DNA of 64,000 nt from Setophaga petechia (lineage: Eukaryota; Chordata; Aves; Passeriformes; Parulidae). The DNA lies in the NCBI GenBank assembly GCA_024362935.1, contig JANCRA010000001.1:60850930-60914929 (forward strand), given 5' to 3'. Within the stretch, counting starts at the first letter, position 1; every line of letters begins with the position of its first letter. The notes under the pieces are model-generated. The model did not search any database. It was not told the origin of the DNA and saw only the letters and a list, made by a program, of their open reading frames with translations. Of the stretch, positions 11,530 to 24,200 are shown one piece after another. The position numbers were made by a program, and so were the translations under genes.

Positions 11530-11625
11530 GAGCCATTGGCCTCCTGGAGCATTCAATTGGGCTATTACTTGATCTGCCTTAATTGATGCTGCTAATGGGA
11601 TCATATTTAATTGTTCCATAGAGGG
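11530..11625. promoter_or_regulatory. Candidate conserved regulatory block rich in homeodomain sites
   Basis: Within about 80 bp there are an ATTGG (reverse CCAAT) word near 11535, CAATTG at 11554-11559, TTAATTGATG at 11579-11588, GCTAATGGG at 11591-11599 and TTTAATTG at 11606-11613. Three TAATTG/CAATTG-type cores, the sites preferred by Antp-class homeodomains, so close together in otherwise mixed-composition DNA is the most enhancer-like texture in the window. Conservation is not established. Confidence 0.25.
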
Positions 11626-11953
11626 GGAGAACAGGCTTGTGGTGAGTCTGGGCTCAGTCACAGGGTGACATTTAAGCAACAGCAGCAGAGCCTGGGGTGG
11701 TTTCCTGATCAGCTGTGGCCTCTCTGCTCAGACTTTCCCTTGGGGTGGTCTGAAGGGGTTTGTGTTCATTTCAGGTGAATTCAGTGCAGGGCACTTCGAG
11801 TTTGCTTTCAAAGAATGTCCCTTGAATTGTGGGAATTATTCAGGGGCTGGTTGCTAAGGGTGTTTTCTCATGTTCCACTCTCTCTTCTCAACTCTTTTGA
11901 TAATAATCGATAATAACTATTGATCCAGTGAAATCTCTCTGCTCAGAACTTCA

Positions 11954-12076
11954 TAACAGACATAGACATGTGTGAATGTGTAATGATATATTCAAATATT
12001 AAAAATATGTGTATATGCAAATATATATGTGCATTTGTGCATATGTAATATATAAATATACACATGTATATATTTC
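11954..12076. repeat. Degenerate TA/TG-rich simple repeat
   Basis: The block alternates TATA, TATG and CATATG steps with no single perfect unit. It includes ATATATATG at about 12021-12029 and TATACACATGTATATATTT near 12057-12075. An octamer word ATGCAAAT falls inside it at 12015-12022, probably as a by-product of the composition. It looks like an old, interrupted dinucleotide microsatellite. Confidence 0.8.
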
Positions 12077-15000
12077 TATCATGGCTATGGGGAGGTCTAT
12101 AGCTTGGACCCCATTTGCAATTAAATATCTTCTTTCAAAACTGTCTCCCCTTACACTTGTGCAAGGATATATCTTAACAGATTGAAGCTGAGTTCAAGCA
12201 TGGTGACAGACTCCTACTGAAATTTGGTTGACCTAAAAGAAGACAATGGAGGCCTATGACAAAAACAAGAAAATGTGACATGGCAGTAATTGCAAACTCT
12301 TTTAGCCATTCTATGTGAACATTTGGTACATTTGGTTCATCTCTACTAGCAGCCTGCTCTTCTTCTCCAGAAATATTTGCACATCTTTCTTGCCTGAATC
12401 CTGCGTTCTGGGGTTTTGCCTTGGGACTTAACATTTTCCTTTTTGCTGAAGAAAAGAAGCTATACTAGAATTCCTAGATTGGTTATGATTATATACCTCA
12501 TATATATGCCTGATCTTTGTAGTATTTACAAAAAGGGTATTAATGTTTTCTTCTTTCTGGAAGCTCCTTTGAACACTGGTGAAGGCTTTGCCATCTTCAA
12601 AGTTCAGGCTCATCTTTGTTGAGTAGCTGTTCCATGGAAGCTGTACAGCTCAGGTCTGGGTTACTTAACAGGCCCTTACTGTTCCAGAAACTTCTAACTG
12701 GTGTTGGAAAGAGGTGTTTGTTTTTCTGTCATGAAAGGCTGGCTTGTGCTGTGCTCTGGCTGTGGGTGTGAGGGCTGTGCCTGTTCTGGCTGCAGTGCTG
12801 GAAATGCCATGGAGGAGATCTGCCAGCTGCTCCCTGCCCGTGCAGGAGGAGCGCAGCACCCCGATCACATCCATCTGACTGGGTGGGGGTGGGCCCAAGG
12901 ATGGACACCAAAATGTATTACATGGACCTGATGGACAATGCACATTGCAGCTGGAATGGCTGAGGAATTGGGTGGGCAGTCAAAGCCAGAGTACTTTAAA
13001 TGGTGTTTTCCTGGTGCCAGGCTGTCATGAGTTCTCACATTGCAGCAATCTGCATTTGGATCTCTGGGAAGGTGATGTGGTTAGCTTAGACTCCTTCTGC
13101 AAATGACAGGAACAGCTCACGTTTTAAATTTCATTTATGTTTTCCCATCTTTTTAATTGCCTGGATAGCTGGTGAGAGATGATGTTTCTTCTGGTTATAG
13201 GACTGCATGCCTCCACAAAGGACAGGAACTATTTAAAATGAACCCGATAAAATTACAGTGTAGAATTTTACAAATTGTTTTTATTAAAACAAAGAAGCAG
13301 AAAAACTCCACACCAAAGACCTCCCTTACCCCCAAAAAAGCTCCAAACTCAAATAGCATAATCTTAGCATTTGTTAGCTTTTTGGAAAATTACAAGTAAA
13401 GAATATGGCATGATCCTTGTTAAAATGACTGGCTGCTGATGTTTAGAGAGCATCAGCTGTCCATGGCAAGCATTCTTGGTGAGAATGAAACAGAAGAATT
13501 TATCTATTTTTGTGAAATGGAACGGTTGAAATGTCTCTTAGCAGTCTGAAAGGTCAAGTTTTCAATTTAAGTTTCTCAGTGAGGAGTAACCAGAGAATGT
13601 TCACCCTGGACAGCTTCACGTTCAGAGCTTTGTGAAAACTGACGCATTTCTGAGGGTTGTGCTTCTGAAACAAAACCTTTCATCAAAGGTGGATCTTGCA
13701 CTGCTTGGAGGTGTGTTTGCTGTGTCTGTTTATCCATAATGTACACAATGGATAACATTTAAAACTTTTTATGATATATTAATCCTTTTACCACAGACGG
13801 TGCTGACTGCATCAGCGATACACAGTGTAGGCTTTGTGCTTATTTACAATTAAGCAAATGAAAATTAAGCCACAAATTTCTTTTATGTTAGATTTCTTGT
13901 AACATGTGGACTTTTTTTTATTTTTGTGTGCATGCTATTTCTTTCTCCACTTAAAGCAGTACCATTTTTTACTGGTACACAAACGCATGTAAATATATAA
14001 ACATACAGGTTTGTGACATAAAAGGCAGTTACAGGAAAATAATACAATAAAATGCATGAAGTTACATAATTTATATTTTAAAAAATGTCAAAACAACGTT
14101 CTTTCAGAGGGCCATGTATTTTATCAAATGTAACTGTCTATTTGTCCTGCTGAAAACTTGTGAACAGTCAACTGCTTTTTACTGACTGTAAGTTTTAAAG
14201 TAGGATTATGTTACTCAACTGGAAAATAACCGAAGAACAAATTGGAAAAGAAAAGTCTCTTTATTTTCCAGCTCAATAAGATCTTTAACTGTTCCATAAA
14301 TGCTAAACTATACAGCATGTAATATTTGAAAAGCACTTTTGACTTGAGCACAAGATAAGTGTTTTTGTTCTTATATTGCATCAGTTTGGAAAGTCTAAAG
14401 GACATTTCAAATAATCAAATGGCAGCACTAAACCATGAGAATGTAATTATCTTTCTACAGCTATTCTTAGCTTCACTTTGAACAGTTGGATAATTGAATA
14501 AGTCTTCTAACAATTTAAAGTCAGATTCACAGTCTACATCACTGTGTAATGGCCTTTATAATTTCTTTCTCTGAGTTATTTTGTTTAGCATCTGGGCCTT
14601 TTTTCCCCCCATATTCTTTCAAACCAATAAAAAACCCCAAAGCAATCCTCCAGCGATTGATTTAATTCAATTGCCTTGCAATTTTACATAGTTATTATTG
14701 CTAGGTGAACTGGCATTGCAACAACTTGTAACAACATCACATTTGAGTAACAGAGGAGGAATTCTGTGGTTGGATAAGTGGCTTCTATTGCACCTCCATA
14801 AAGCCCTCGCAGAAGGGAAGTGCTGTCATCAAATGTCACAACAGTGATGAAGTCTGATTTGGAGCTGAATAATGGCACAGTGGTTTCTGTTAGCCCTGAG
14901 GAAGCTCAGAATAAAGGTGCCAAGCTTTCCATTGGCACAGGCACTGTTGATTAGGAGGGTGTTCCTGCCCTGGCTGTGCTGGTGAGAGGAGGTCGGGTCC

Positions 15001-18000
15001 AGAGGCCCCTGTGGCAGTGCTGTGAGTGCCCATCCTGCCTGGGGCTGTGTCTGCTGCCTCTGTGCTCCGGCTGCCTCTGCAGCAGGCAGAGGTGCTGCTG
15101 TGGTCAGGGTGCTCCACTGGGCAGCTCCACCAGCCTTGTGTGGCATCAGCTCTCCTCAGGGCCATCTTGTGTTCTTTCAGCTGCCTGGGGGAAGGTCTTG
15201 GTGTTTGCTGCAATGAGGTCTTTGCTCCGAGGTGTGCCACTTAGGGCAGGCTGGTATTTTATTGATGACATGTCTCTGTAAGGTAGGAACATTATTTGTA
15301 CTTTACACAGGAGTTAAAATCATGTTTGGGTGATTGGGCTTCTCTGAAAAAAACACAGACCATGAAAAGCTGTGAATGCCCTGACCTGTGGTGCTGGTAA
15401 ATGCCTACATTTGGCATGTGTCAGTCATAGCAATGCACTGCTCATGCACTGGCCTGTGCCTGATTTAGGAGTGTTAAACCAGGTTTTCAATTGCTGGTTG
15501 TGGTCATGTCTGAAGGACCCTTGGCCGAAGTCAGAAGTCGTTTTGCCACTGGGATTGCTGCTCATGGAACCCAGGCTGCTCTCAGCAATAGCTTTACACC
15601 TTCCAGCACCACGTTCTGGGGGACAGGGAAGCTGTGCCTTTGTGCAGCTCCTTGGGTTGCTTCTCTGCTGGGTATCTCCGAGTCAGTCACTCCGACTGAG
15701 CTCTTTGCTTCCAGTTACTGTTTCCCTCTTACACTGAGTGTGGTCACGTCAGTTTGTGCATTTGCTGAGTATTGTCTCAAATGTTTCCAAAAGTATTCCT
15801 TTAATTTCCTTTACTAGCACATCCATAGCTGTGTAGGAGCACAGCTTGTGCTAACTGGGAGTGGGGATGGAGCCTCATCCCTAATGGGCTGCAGCTGTGC
15901 CAGGCAGGTGAGCAGCACTGAGGGTAACGAGCCATGGAGTGCCCAGGGGCACTGACCAATCACCCAGGGGAGCAGAGGGCACACAGGTGCCGTGCATGAA
16001 CAGGAAGGCATAAAAAACTGGGCTGGGGAACAGGAGGGCAGATCCTTGCAGCCTTCTGAGGTGACCTGATGTCCCTCTGTATGGGGAGAGGCCTGAAGTC
16101 TTCTTTGGTGTTGGTCATGCCTCTGCTGTTGTCCCGACATAATGGTGACCCTGATGTGACTCCAACATGGAGCTTTCTGATGAGGTATGGGGTAACTGTG
16201 TATGGGGGGTGCTTAAAGCCTTCTGAATTGTGTGATGTTACTCTGTGTCCTGGCTGTCCCAGCTGCAGCATTTGCTGCGACACAAACCTGGCAATCTGTT
16301 ACTTGTAGAACATCTTTCAGTTGTGTGGAAGGAGTTAGGCTTTAACCTAGAAATTGCCATCATAGATAAAGCACCCAAACTGCAGAGTCCCACAGAAATC
16401 TAATCCCTATGCTGTCAACTTCCCTGAAGACACAGGATTTATTCCCCTCTTCCCAAGTATTACCACGTGGGCATCTAGGGAGAAACTATTTACTCCTGGA
16501 AATAAAAAGGAGAGGAGAAGGTGTATTCAGCCTGTCTGTTGCCTTAAATCTCTTCTGTAGGGAGAGGTTATGCCTTGAGTTTTCTGTGGCCTTTTCTGAT
16601 GCCTTCATGGTTGTTGCAAGCAGTGCTCTCTGCAGTCTGTGCTGTAACAGAATTGAGCACAGGTGGTAATTAGGTACTGCCTAGTTTACATCTGTGTGAA
16701 GGGCACACCACCTAACAAATAGAATAAGTATTGCTGCAGGTGTGGAGAACTCTTAATTTTCATCAATGATCCCATTTTAATGCATGCTCCATCTTGCATG
16801 TCTTGTGTTTGTAGTTGTTAGTTTTTACATATGCAGTTACAGATACTTCTTTTTTTAAATAACTGACACTTTATAATTTTAGAATTTATTGACAATGGCT
16901 TTGCTTGTCTAAAACAATATCAAAAAGTGAATAATGACTGATGTAGTAAAGATAAAGTTGAATGGGAATCTTTCAGCTCTGTATATTAGATACTGTTTTC
17001 TAAGGTATTTAATGTAAAGTTTCCACATAAAAATACTTAGAGAGTTTTCACCTGTAGAGGCATGTATTGACTGTTCCCTCTTGAAATTCCAGCATTTTTT
17101 TTCTCTTCATTCTGCCCCCTTGTCCCATATGTACCTTTCCAGCTTTCTTAGTGGTGTTGCTCCTGTCTGAAGCACTTCCATAGATTAACTGTTTCCAGGC
17201 TTTTATATTTCAAAATCCCCTCTCCTGACTCTTGGGAAGAAAAGGCATTGATGCTGGTCACCTAGGTAGCCCTATACACACCTTGTTCAAGTTGATCTGA
17301 GTAGGATTTGGATGGAAGTGTTCCACCACCCTCTTCCTTCTCTCCCTTTGCCTGTCACCATTCCCAGCTGCTTTCACTAACTGCACCCTAATTTACATCA
17401 CCAGTTGTTATTTGTCAGGAACAAATGTGTAATCCCTGTATGTGTCAGCCATAATGAAGTACGTGCCACTCTCTAACATAGGAAGTAGCAGTGTAGAATG
17501 GATTTTATCAAAATCATGATTAAAAAAACTTTCTGTTCCTTTCCTTTGGTTTCTGACAGTTTACAGTAAGAGAGAACTTAGAAGTAACAAATGAAAATCT
17601 GCCTTTCTCTTTGATGGTTAAACTGCCCTCAACTTAACTTCCACTTGTGCAGGGATTGACACCAAAATATAATGACCATACTGCTAAATAGTTGGAAAAC
17701 CTCCTGCTCTGTTTTTGTGGTTTGTAATATGGTTCTCAGTTTGGTTTAACATTATTGAAATGTTGGAGACAGTTTGTCTCTGCTGCTGGCCAGTTGTGGC
17801 CATGGGATACAGCCTAAGAAAAAGTAAATCTAAATCCCTGTTTTCCTGACTCTGTGTGTTCATGAGGTAGGTGTTTAGCAGTGCTAAGAAGTTTTATAGT
17901 AAATGCCATCTTTCCTTGTTCCAGTATCAGATTCCCTGTAGTCATCTTTCCCAAAAGCACTCCTGTGCCCTGTCGTGCTGAATGTACAAAGTCTGATAAA

Positions 18001-18485
18001 AGCGTGTCCTGGTGTGGCTCATACGTGTGACAGCTCCTGTTCCTGCACTCCCTGCCCTGCAGCCCTCCTTGGAGTGCAAAGCAATTCTCTTTCCAGCATC
18101 AAAACAAAGCCTGAAATCCTAGAGAATGGGCTGGAGTCAGGCACTGGGTCAGTTCAGCCCAGAGTGTGCCTTGCCTTGTTCTGGCTGCCTTACTCTGGAA
18201 AGAGAGGGACAGAGCAACCTGAGCCTGCGCACGGAAGCCTTTGGCATCCACGCCCTCACTGCACCAAGGTTTCTGACAGATTGCTGAGTGACTGCTGGGA
18301 GGGATGTGGATAGAGGCACTAAATAAAATAGCAGGTCACCAGCCCCTTATTTCTGGTTGTGACTGTTTTATGCTATTTGGGCATGGAGGAAAAGCATGGA
18401 GGACATGTTTTCTGTGTTAGAGACATGCATGGCTAGGCAGTAATAAAAGGTGATGGGAAGTTCAAGCCTGGCGTCCCTTGGCAGA
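12077..18485. other. Non-coding unique sequence
   Basis: This 6.4 kb holds no supported gene. GC-richer patches at 12.7-12.95, 14.9-15.8 and 15.8-16.3 kb generate overlapping open frames on both strands (up to 121 codons, 15372-15737 plus; 116 codons, 14890-15240 minus) without recognisable domains. The stretches 13.1-14.7 and 16.7-17.9 kb are AT-rich and featureless apart from T and A runs. Confidence 0.65.
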
Positions 18486-18512
18486 GGGGAGGGTGGGGGT
18501 GATGTGGGAGGG
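18486..18512 (+). other. G-quadruplex motif, plus strand
   Basis: Runs of 4, 3, 5 and 3 G are separated by loops of 1, 1 and 6 bases (GGGGAGGGTGGGGG then TGATGTGGG), with a further GGG after one more base. This satisfies the usual four-run rule with loops of seven or fewer. No promoter or gene is recognised next to it. Confidence 0.75.
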
Positions 18513-20590
18513 CTGGAGTTCCAAAGGGAGAGGGATTCTGGCCCCTCCTCTTCCATGGCTGAGGAGATGCTGGTCAGACAAGGGAGTAATTTTTAGTGTC
18601 AGTGACAGCGCCAACTGAACCAAGGGTGTCAGGGAAAAGGGAGGAAGGAAGGAGAGCATGGCTGTAAAATTATCCCCAGTTTGTTGTAAGGAAAGATTTG
18701 AATCTGCTCTACCTGTCAGCAAAGCCATAAAACAAGAGATGAACCACCTTATTTTAGATTATATAGCTCTCTGAGGTTTTTATGGTTTCACTGACAGCCA
18801 AACACCAAATGAAGGCTTTTTTCCTCTCCTCCAATGTACATGAGGTGCTTTATAGTCCAGCCTTCTTTCCCTTCCTTATGCTTTTATGTCTCCATATTCA
18901 TTATGTCCTCCCCAAAGCTATCCCTTGTCCCCCTCTGCTTCCATGTAAATGAGTCAGCAACATTTTCTGCTAAATATTCTAATAATTTGCCTACTCTATC
19001 ACTTTTTTTTTAAACAAAAAAGAAATATGGGGCTCTTTTGAAGTAGGTGTATGTAGGCTGGTGAGAGGTTAGAGGCATGCAACAGCTCTACCTGCCACCA
19101 CAGCTTGTAGAAAAATAGAAACCAATCATTATTTCCCTGCTGCCACTGATCCTGGGGCCTCATCTGTGCACTCTCCTTATAGATGAACTCTTTGGTAATA
19201 GATATATCACTTTGACAAGGTCATCTCACCCTAATGGGAACATTTTGCAGCTCCCCAGCAAAGGGACAAAAGAGGGAAGATGCTGTGCCTGTCAGAGCTT
19301 TGCTTTCTGCTGCCTTTCTGTACTGAGACTCCCCAGCTTTAGCTGACAATTTCTACATGCACTTAGAGCTTCCATCAGCCTTTCTTCCCTGGAGATCTTG
19401 GTGGTGATTGGGGTAAATCACTTTATCCAAGTCAACATCTGTCCTCTCTGGCAGGAAAGCCCACCCTCAGATCCCAAAGGTGATTCCAGGGGCTCCCAGG
19501 TGTGTGTGGCAGCCCAGCCACTGCCATCCATGCTTCACCTCCTTACAAGGGAGTGCTGATTGTCCCATGGCAGGAGTGGGAGCAGAGGATCCTCAGCTGT
19601 GCTATGCCACTGGCAGCTGGCCACTTGGAGACATCTGTCCTGGAGCAGGGACAGCAATTGCCTGTGCCACTGATTGGGAGCTCCACAGATGCCACTTGAA
19701 GTTCAGGGCCAGCTGCTGAGCTCTGCTGCTGGCCCTTGCTGAGGGTGTTGTGCTGCCATGGGCAGGAACACTTCCCTTTTGATCACAGACAAGCACTATC
19801 TAAAATAAAAATAATATTTTTTTAAAAAGTGCTGACTGGTAGAATATTAGAAAGTTATTATATCAGGGCTACCTGTCAAGTGGCTTAATCCAAGGCAGTT
19901 TGGAATAGAACATAAACACTGATGGATTGGAGGCTGGGGCTCATGTGCCTGAAGTCTGAGAATCCTTGAGTTGCCTGAAGCAAAACTCTTCAAACTTATT
20001 TGGAGCTGGAGAGTTAGTGCTTTTTAAAAAATGTACCTGGGTGCTCTTATCATACGGGGACTAGGCATGGGAACCTAATTTATATATCTTCAAAATCAGA
20101 ATATTAATATGTTATAAACTCACAGAACTTGGAGATATTTAAGTAATTAACAACAAACAAAAAATGCTGTGAAATATATTGAGAAATAGCACTGGAAATG
20201 CTTCCAGCCTGCTGTGTGGGGTATCCAGAGAGAGATGTGTTCCAGGAACACAGGTGAATATTACACTTGGATTTATGTCAGCAGGCAGGATTCTCTTTGT
20301 GCAAATTTTGATACCAATCACTTTCAGAAATGTACATTGAAAGCTTTTTCATCTGTGTTCACATCTTAGAGATTTTCATTTTGCCTCTTGTTTACCTCTG
20401 ATTGCTGCTCCAGCTCCCTTCTCTCCTTTAGTACATCAGTAGCAGTCAGGCTGCAGAGATCACAATTAATATAAAGAATTCCAGCATCTTTCTTTTCTTT
20501 TGGTCCAACACAGAGGATGCCTGTGGCAGACTCACCCAGCTGGTAGAGGTGATAAAACAGCAGGTTACCATTTCATAAGTAATGTTAAAA
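18513..20590. other. Non-coding unique sequence
   Basis: No gene is supported. A stretch at 19398-19432 faintly resembles the CORE segment of MIR (GGTGATTGGGGTAAATCACTT), but without the flanking landmarks. The patch at 19.48-19.8 kb is GC-richer with overlapping chance frames. The segment 19.80-19.83 kb is an A/T-rich low-complexity run. Confidence 0.6.
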
Positions 20591-20629
20591 TGTGCATGTA
20601 TGTATATATGTATGTATGTTTGTGTCTGA
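20591..20629 (+). repeat. TATG tetranucleotide microsatellite, imperfect
   Basis: About nine units of TATG/TGTA type are interrupted by TATATA and end in TGTGTCTG. It lies only 24 bp from a second tetranucleotide repeat of a different unit, so the two form a compound simple-repeat locus. Confidence 0.85.
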
Positions 20630-20652
20630 CAGATAAACTGAACCTGTTTGAA

Positions 20653-20692
20653 GCATCCATCCATTTCCTTTCCATCCCTCCATCCATCCCCT
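20653..20692 (+). repeat. CATC tetranucleotide microsatellite, imperfect
   Basis: Repeated CATC/CCAT units (GCATCCATCCATTT, then CATCCCTCCATCCATCCCC) are interrupted by a TTTCCTTTC spacer. The tract is homopyrimidine-biased. Confidence 0.8.
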
Positions 20693-20909
20693 TTCCTAGG
20701 TGGAAAAGCTGCCAGATCCATTCTGAAGCCTCTGTTTCACTGGCAGCTGTCACTGCAAACCAAGTGCAGCTTGTTGTGTTTGGGGGCAGAGGATAAGGTG
20801 TGCTGCAGTGTGTGGGCTGGAAAACACCTCTGGGTTTGTTCAAGGAGGTCATGGTTACAAACACTGCCCAAAATTGGCGTCCTCACCCCTCAGCAGGCCG
20901 AGCTCTCAG

Positions 20910-20935
20910 CCCTTGGCTGCCCCCAGGCCCCTCCC
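20910..20935 (-). other. G-quadruplex motif, minus strand
   Basis: Four C runs on the plus strand (3, 5, 4 and 3 bases; loops TTGGCTG, AGG and T) give a four-run G motif on the minus strand with loops of 1, 3 and 7. It lies in a GC-rich patch (20.87-21.0 kb) that carries several chance open frames. Confidence 0.6.
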
Positions 20936-21188
20936 TGGCCAGGGGGCATTTCAGGGTTCAGCCATTGCCCAAGGCAGCCTTGGCCACCACACCTAGACAC
21001 TTCCTTCTGGATTGTCCCTGGTCATGGTACTGTCCCTGGATGAAATGCAGCCTGCCTGGAAAAGGAGGGAAGAACACATCCAGTTAAAACCTGTGGGGTT
21101 TGTGTGTTTGTTTTTGTTTTTCTTGTATGAATCAGTCTGCTGCTTAATTGAGCTTTCCTTTTGGGACAGAGTGACCAAGACCAAATAA

Positions 21189-21240
21189 TTTTTTCTCTTT
21201 TTTTTTTTTTTACCTTTTCATTTTCTTCTCTCTGTTTCTT
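21189..21240 (+). repeat. Pyrimidine-rich low-complexity tract with T14
   Basis: About 50 bases are nearly all T and C, including fourteen consecutive T at 21198-21211. A T/G-rich run (GTTTGTGTGTTTGTTTTTG, about 21098-21116) precedes it. It could be read as a polypyrimidine tract or as the reverse complement of a decayed A-rich retroposon tail. No acceptor AG leading to an exon and no transposon body is recognised. Confidence 0.75.
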
Positions 21241-24200
21241 TGTTATTATGCTGTGGGTACCATGTCTTTAGAAGGGAATGGAAGAAATTTCATCACCACA
21301 GCAGGAGCATTAAGTACCAGCATAACAAAGAATAGTGACAAATAATGCATCAGTTGCATCTTATTTTCCCTCAATCTATATCTAGGATTATGTGCTGTTC
21401 AAGAGAGTTGTGTTTGCAAATTAGAATTGTTTGTACATTTTACTAATGAGGTGTTAATTAAATGACAAAAATATAACTACTAATAGCAAATGGGCCTTGG
21501 GACTAAATTGCCTTTTGATCATGGAATGTACCAGGGCTATTAAGAGTGACCTTGGTGGGTTTTTTTCTTAAGGAACCAGGTATTAAGCAATCAAAAGAAC
21601 ATGTCTTAACTGCAAAGTCATCAGGATAGGTACCTGCAATGTTGTCCCTGTGCCTGCAATGATTAGAATTAATACTTGTTCTGTAGCAAACTGCAAGCCT
21701 TTCTGTTGTACTTACCAAAACATCTGTCTCACTTCTGTGTTTCCAGAACTCCCTATGCAGTAGCTACAGCAGCTCCAGGTCCATAAAGTCATCTCCTGCA
21801 CAGTCATTTCATTTGCCTTTTTCTGCTTTTTATCCTTCCCTGTGTAGTTGAATAAGCTCCTGCTCCTGGCACCGGGGCTCAGAGGGGCTCTGTGACACCG
21901 TGTGTGAAACTGCTCCAGCTGGGATTCCCAGCTCAGGGTTAGCTCTGCCCTCTTATCTTCACTTCCCTCTGGTGATATCCCTGTTCCTGAGCACTCAGCT
22001 CCTCGGGGGTTTCACTCTGATGTTCAGTGTGACCTCAGTTTTAGAAAGCAGCTCTGGCAGGACTGCTTTGCTGGGAATCCTGAAAATCCAGCGGGAGCTT
22101 TATGGGAAGGGGAAGCACCTGCAACGAGTAGCACTGAAAACCAAAGGGGAAATCAAGTTTGGAACCATAAAAATAAAACTTCCTGGGTTTATTTGAATAA
22201 TTGGATGGTGCATTTAGCAGCAAGGAGCACATTCTCCTGACTGTCTGAGACCTGCCATAGCCTCCTGAGCCCTTGCCTCTTGGCAAGAGCCGCTTAGTGC
22301 TTTTTGTGGTCTTGGCTTTTTACAGCTTGGATTCTGGCCAGCTGGAGATGTCCTGAGCCCACAAATCCATTGCACTGAGGCCCCTGGACATCCATCAGAT
22401 GCTGACAATGTGTGCTGCAGGCTCTCATTTGTTCCATTCAGTTGTTGTCTGTGGAGATGTTTGGATAGGGAAGGGCATGGACCTGGGCAGGCTCTACATT
22501 ACACAAACTATCAAATATATATGTAATACACATATTCTGCCTGTGACCTCTCCCTCAGGCATAGTGTTGGTCAGACAGAAGAGTTGAATTGCCAGGAGCA
22601 TCCATGCATATCAGAATCCTCAGTAAATTCTTGATATGTGGTTTATTGAAAGTAACTTAAGGACAGGGCCCTATTTCTGAGTAGTCAGGAGGTACAGGTC
22701 CCTGCTGGTGGCAAAGTAATTATTGAAAGCCTCCTCTCATCCCTCTATTTTGTGGTCCTTGTGACTAGACTGGTTCATGAGCTTGACAAGGAAAATACAG
22801 ATTTGCCACTTTTCCATGAGAGGAGGTGGGAGAAAGCCAACATGAGGTGAGAGAGGTCATCATTTTAAACACACCTTAGAGGCAAATGAATATCAGAGGA
22901 TGTTACCAAAAATCCCTACGTGAGGCCATTGCCAGTTTTCACTCAAGTTCAGTGATGTATCTGCTCCAAATAATTAGCCAGTGAATGCTTCCTATTATCA
23001 ATGGCATGAACATGCAGGCTTTGTTTATGTCGAGGGTTTTTTGCCCTTTATTTTAGTAGTTGGGTTTTAAAGTGAGCCACTTTCAGGACAGCAGTGTCCA
23101 GATCCGTAACTCTTCATCCATCACTCTGCACACAATGTGCCCTGTAGGATCTCCCTTCTGGAAGATGATTGTGAACTCGTGTCCTTGGAGTGGTGCAGCC
23201 GGCTTTTATCACTGATCAAGGTCTGAATCCCCCCCATTGTTTGTTGTGCTGACCCGCAGAGGGTCTGCCCAGTAGGGAGAGAACTGTGGACTCCCTCCCA
23301 CTGAACAAAATGTACCTGAGGAGGCTGAATCTGCTCATGCAGAAGCAGCCATGGACTTGAGGGTTCCACTTGGGTGAAGAGCCAAGAATTTGCATAAACA
23401 GCTTCAGGGCAATGGCAGATTTCTGCCTGGGCACTGAAATCCCAGGGACTGATATGAATTCCCATTACAGGCAATGTGAAACACACTGTGCTCAGGGGTG
23501 ATCTGAGGAAAACTCAGCTCTGCAGCTCAGTGGCAAGTCTTTCCTGGGAGAGCTGAGAAGGAGAAAAGGCAAATGCAGTCTGGGTGCTTGGTACATTCTG
23601 ATTTGAATTGAAGTTTTCTGTTTTCCTGCCTGCAGCCAGGGGAGATTGAGCTGCAGGTTTGCCAGGTGAGCAGGGGAGGGCTGCTCTGAGTTCCATCCCC
23701 TGAAGTCCTCAGGAAGTGTCTGCTGAAAGACACCAGTGCAGGTCTTGGGTGGGGAGATTATCCCTTATTCTAACAAAGCGCATTGAAATAATTTGGTTTA
23801 AAACTTCTAATTTTACTCTTTCATAATTTACTTCTACATGTGGAACACTTTAGTTAAAAACTCTCTTTGTGAGTGGAGGAATGCTGCTGTTTGGACCTTT
23901 ATGAGAGCCTGAGCTGGGCCCAGGTGAGGCTCAGGAACTGCCTGTATGGTGCATGTCCTGTAACATTAAAAATATCTCTTACTTGTCCTTCCTTCACATC
24001 TTCTGGGCTGCAGGTTTTAAGGCAATTCCAGCTGCACAGTGTTGTACAAGCCGAGCTCCTCCAAGTGAAATTGCAGAGTTTTTATGGTGTTGCGCTGAAT
24101 CCTAGATCCAAGTGCAGGGAGGTCGGGAGGAAGCGACTATACAATAGTAAACCAATTTAAAATGAAGGAAATTGCCACTCTTTGATTTGTTCTTCTCTAA

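Noticed and set aside
12880..12894. GGGTGGGGGTGGG
   Set aside because: Three G runs only. No fourth run lies within seven bases.
15372..15817. Two overlapping plus-strand frames of 121 and 108 codons
   Set aside because: Neither resembles a known protein, and two long overlapping frames in different phases point to low stop density.
16054..16225. Apparent repeated motif around TGTATGGGG (16079 and 16199, 120 bp apart) followed by CTTCT
   Set aside because: Only about 25 bp aligns, and an alternative pairing at 84 bp is equally good, so no tandem unit is established.
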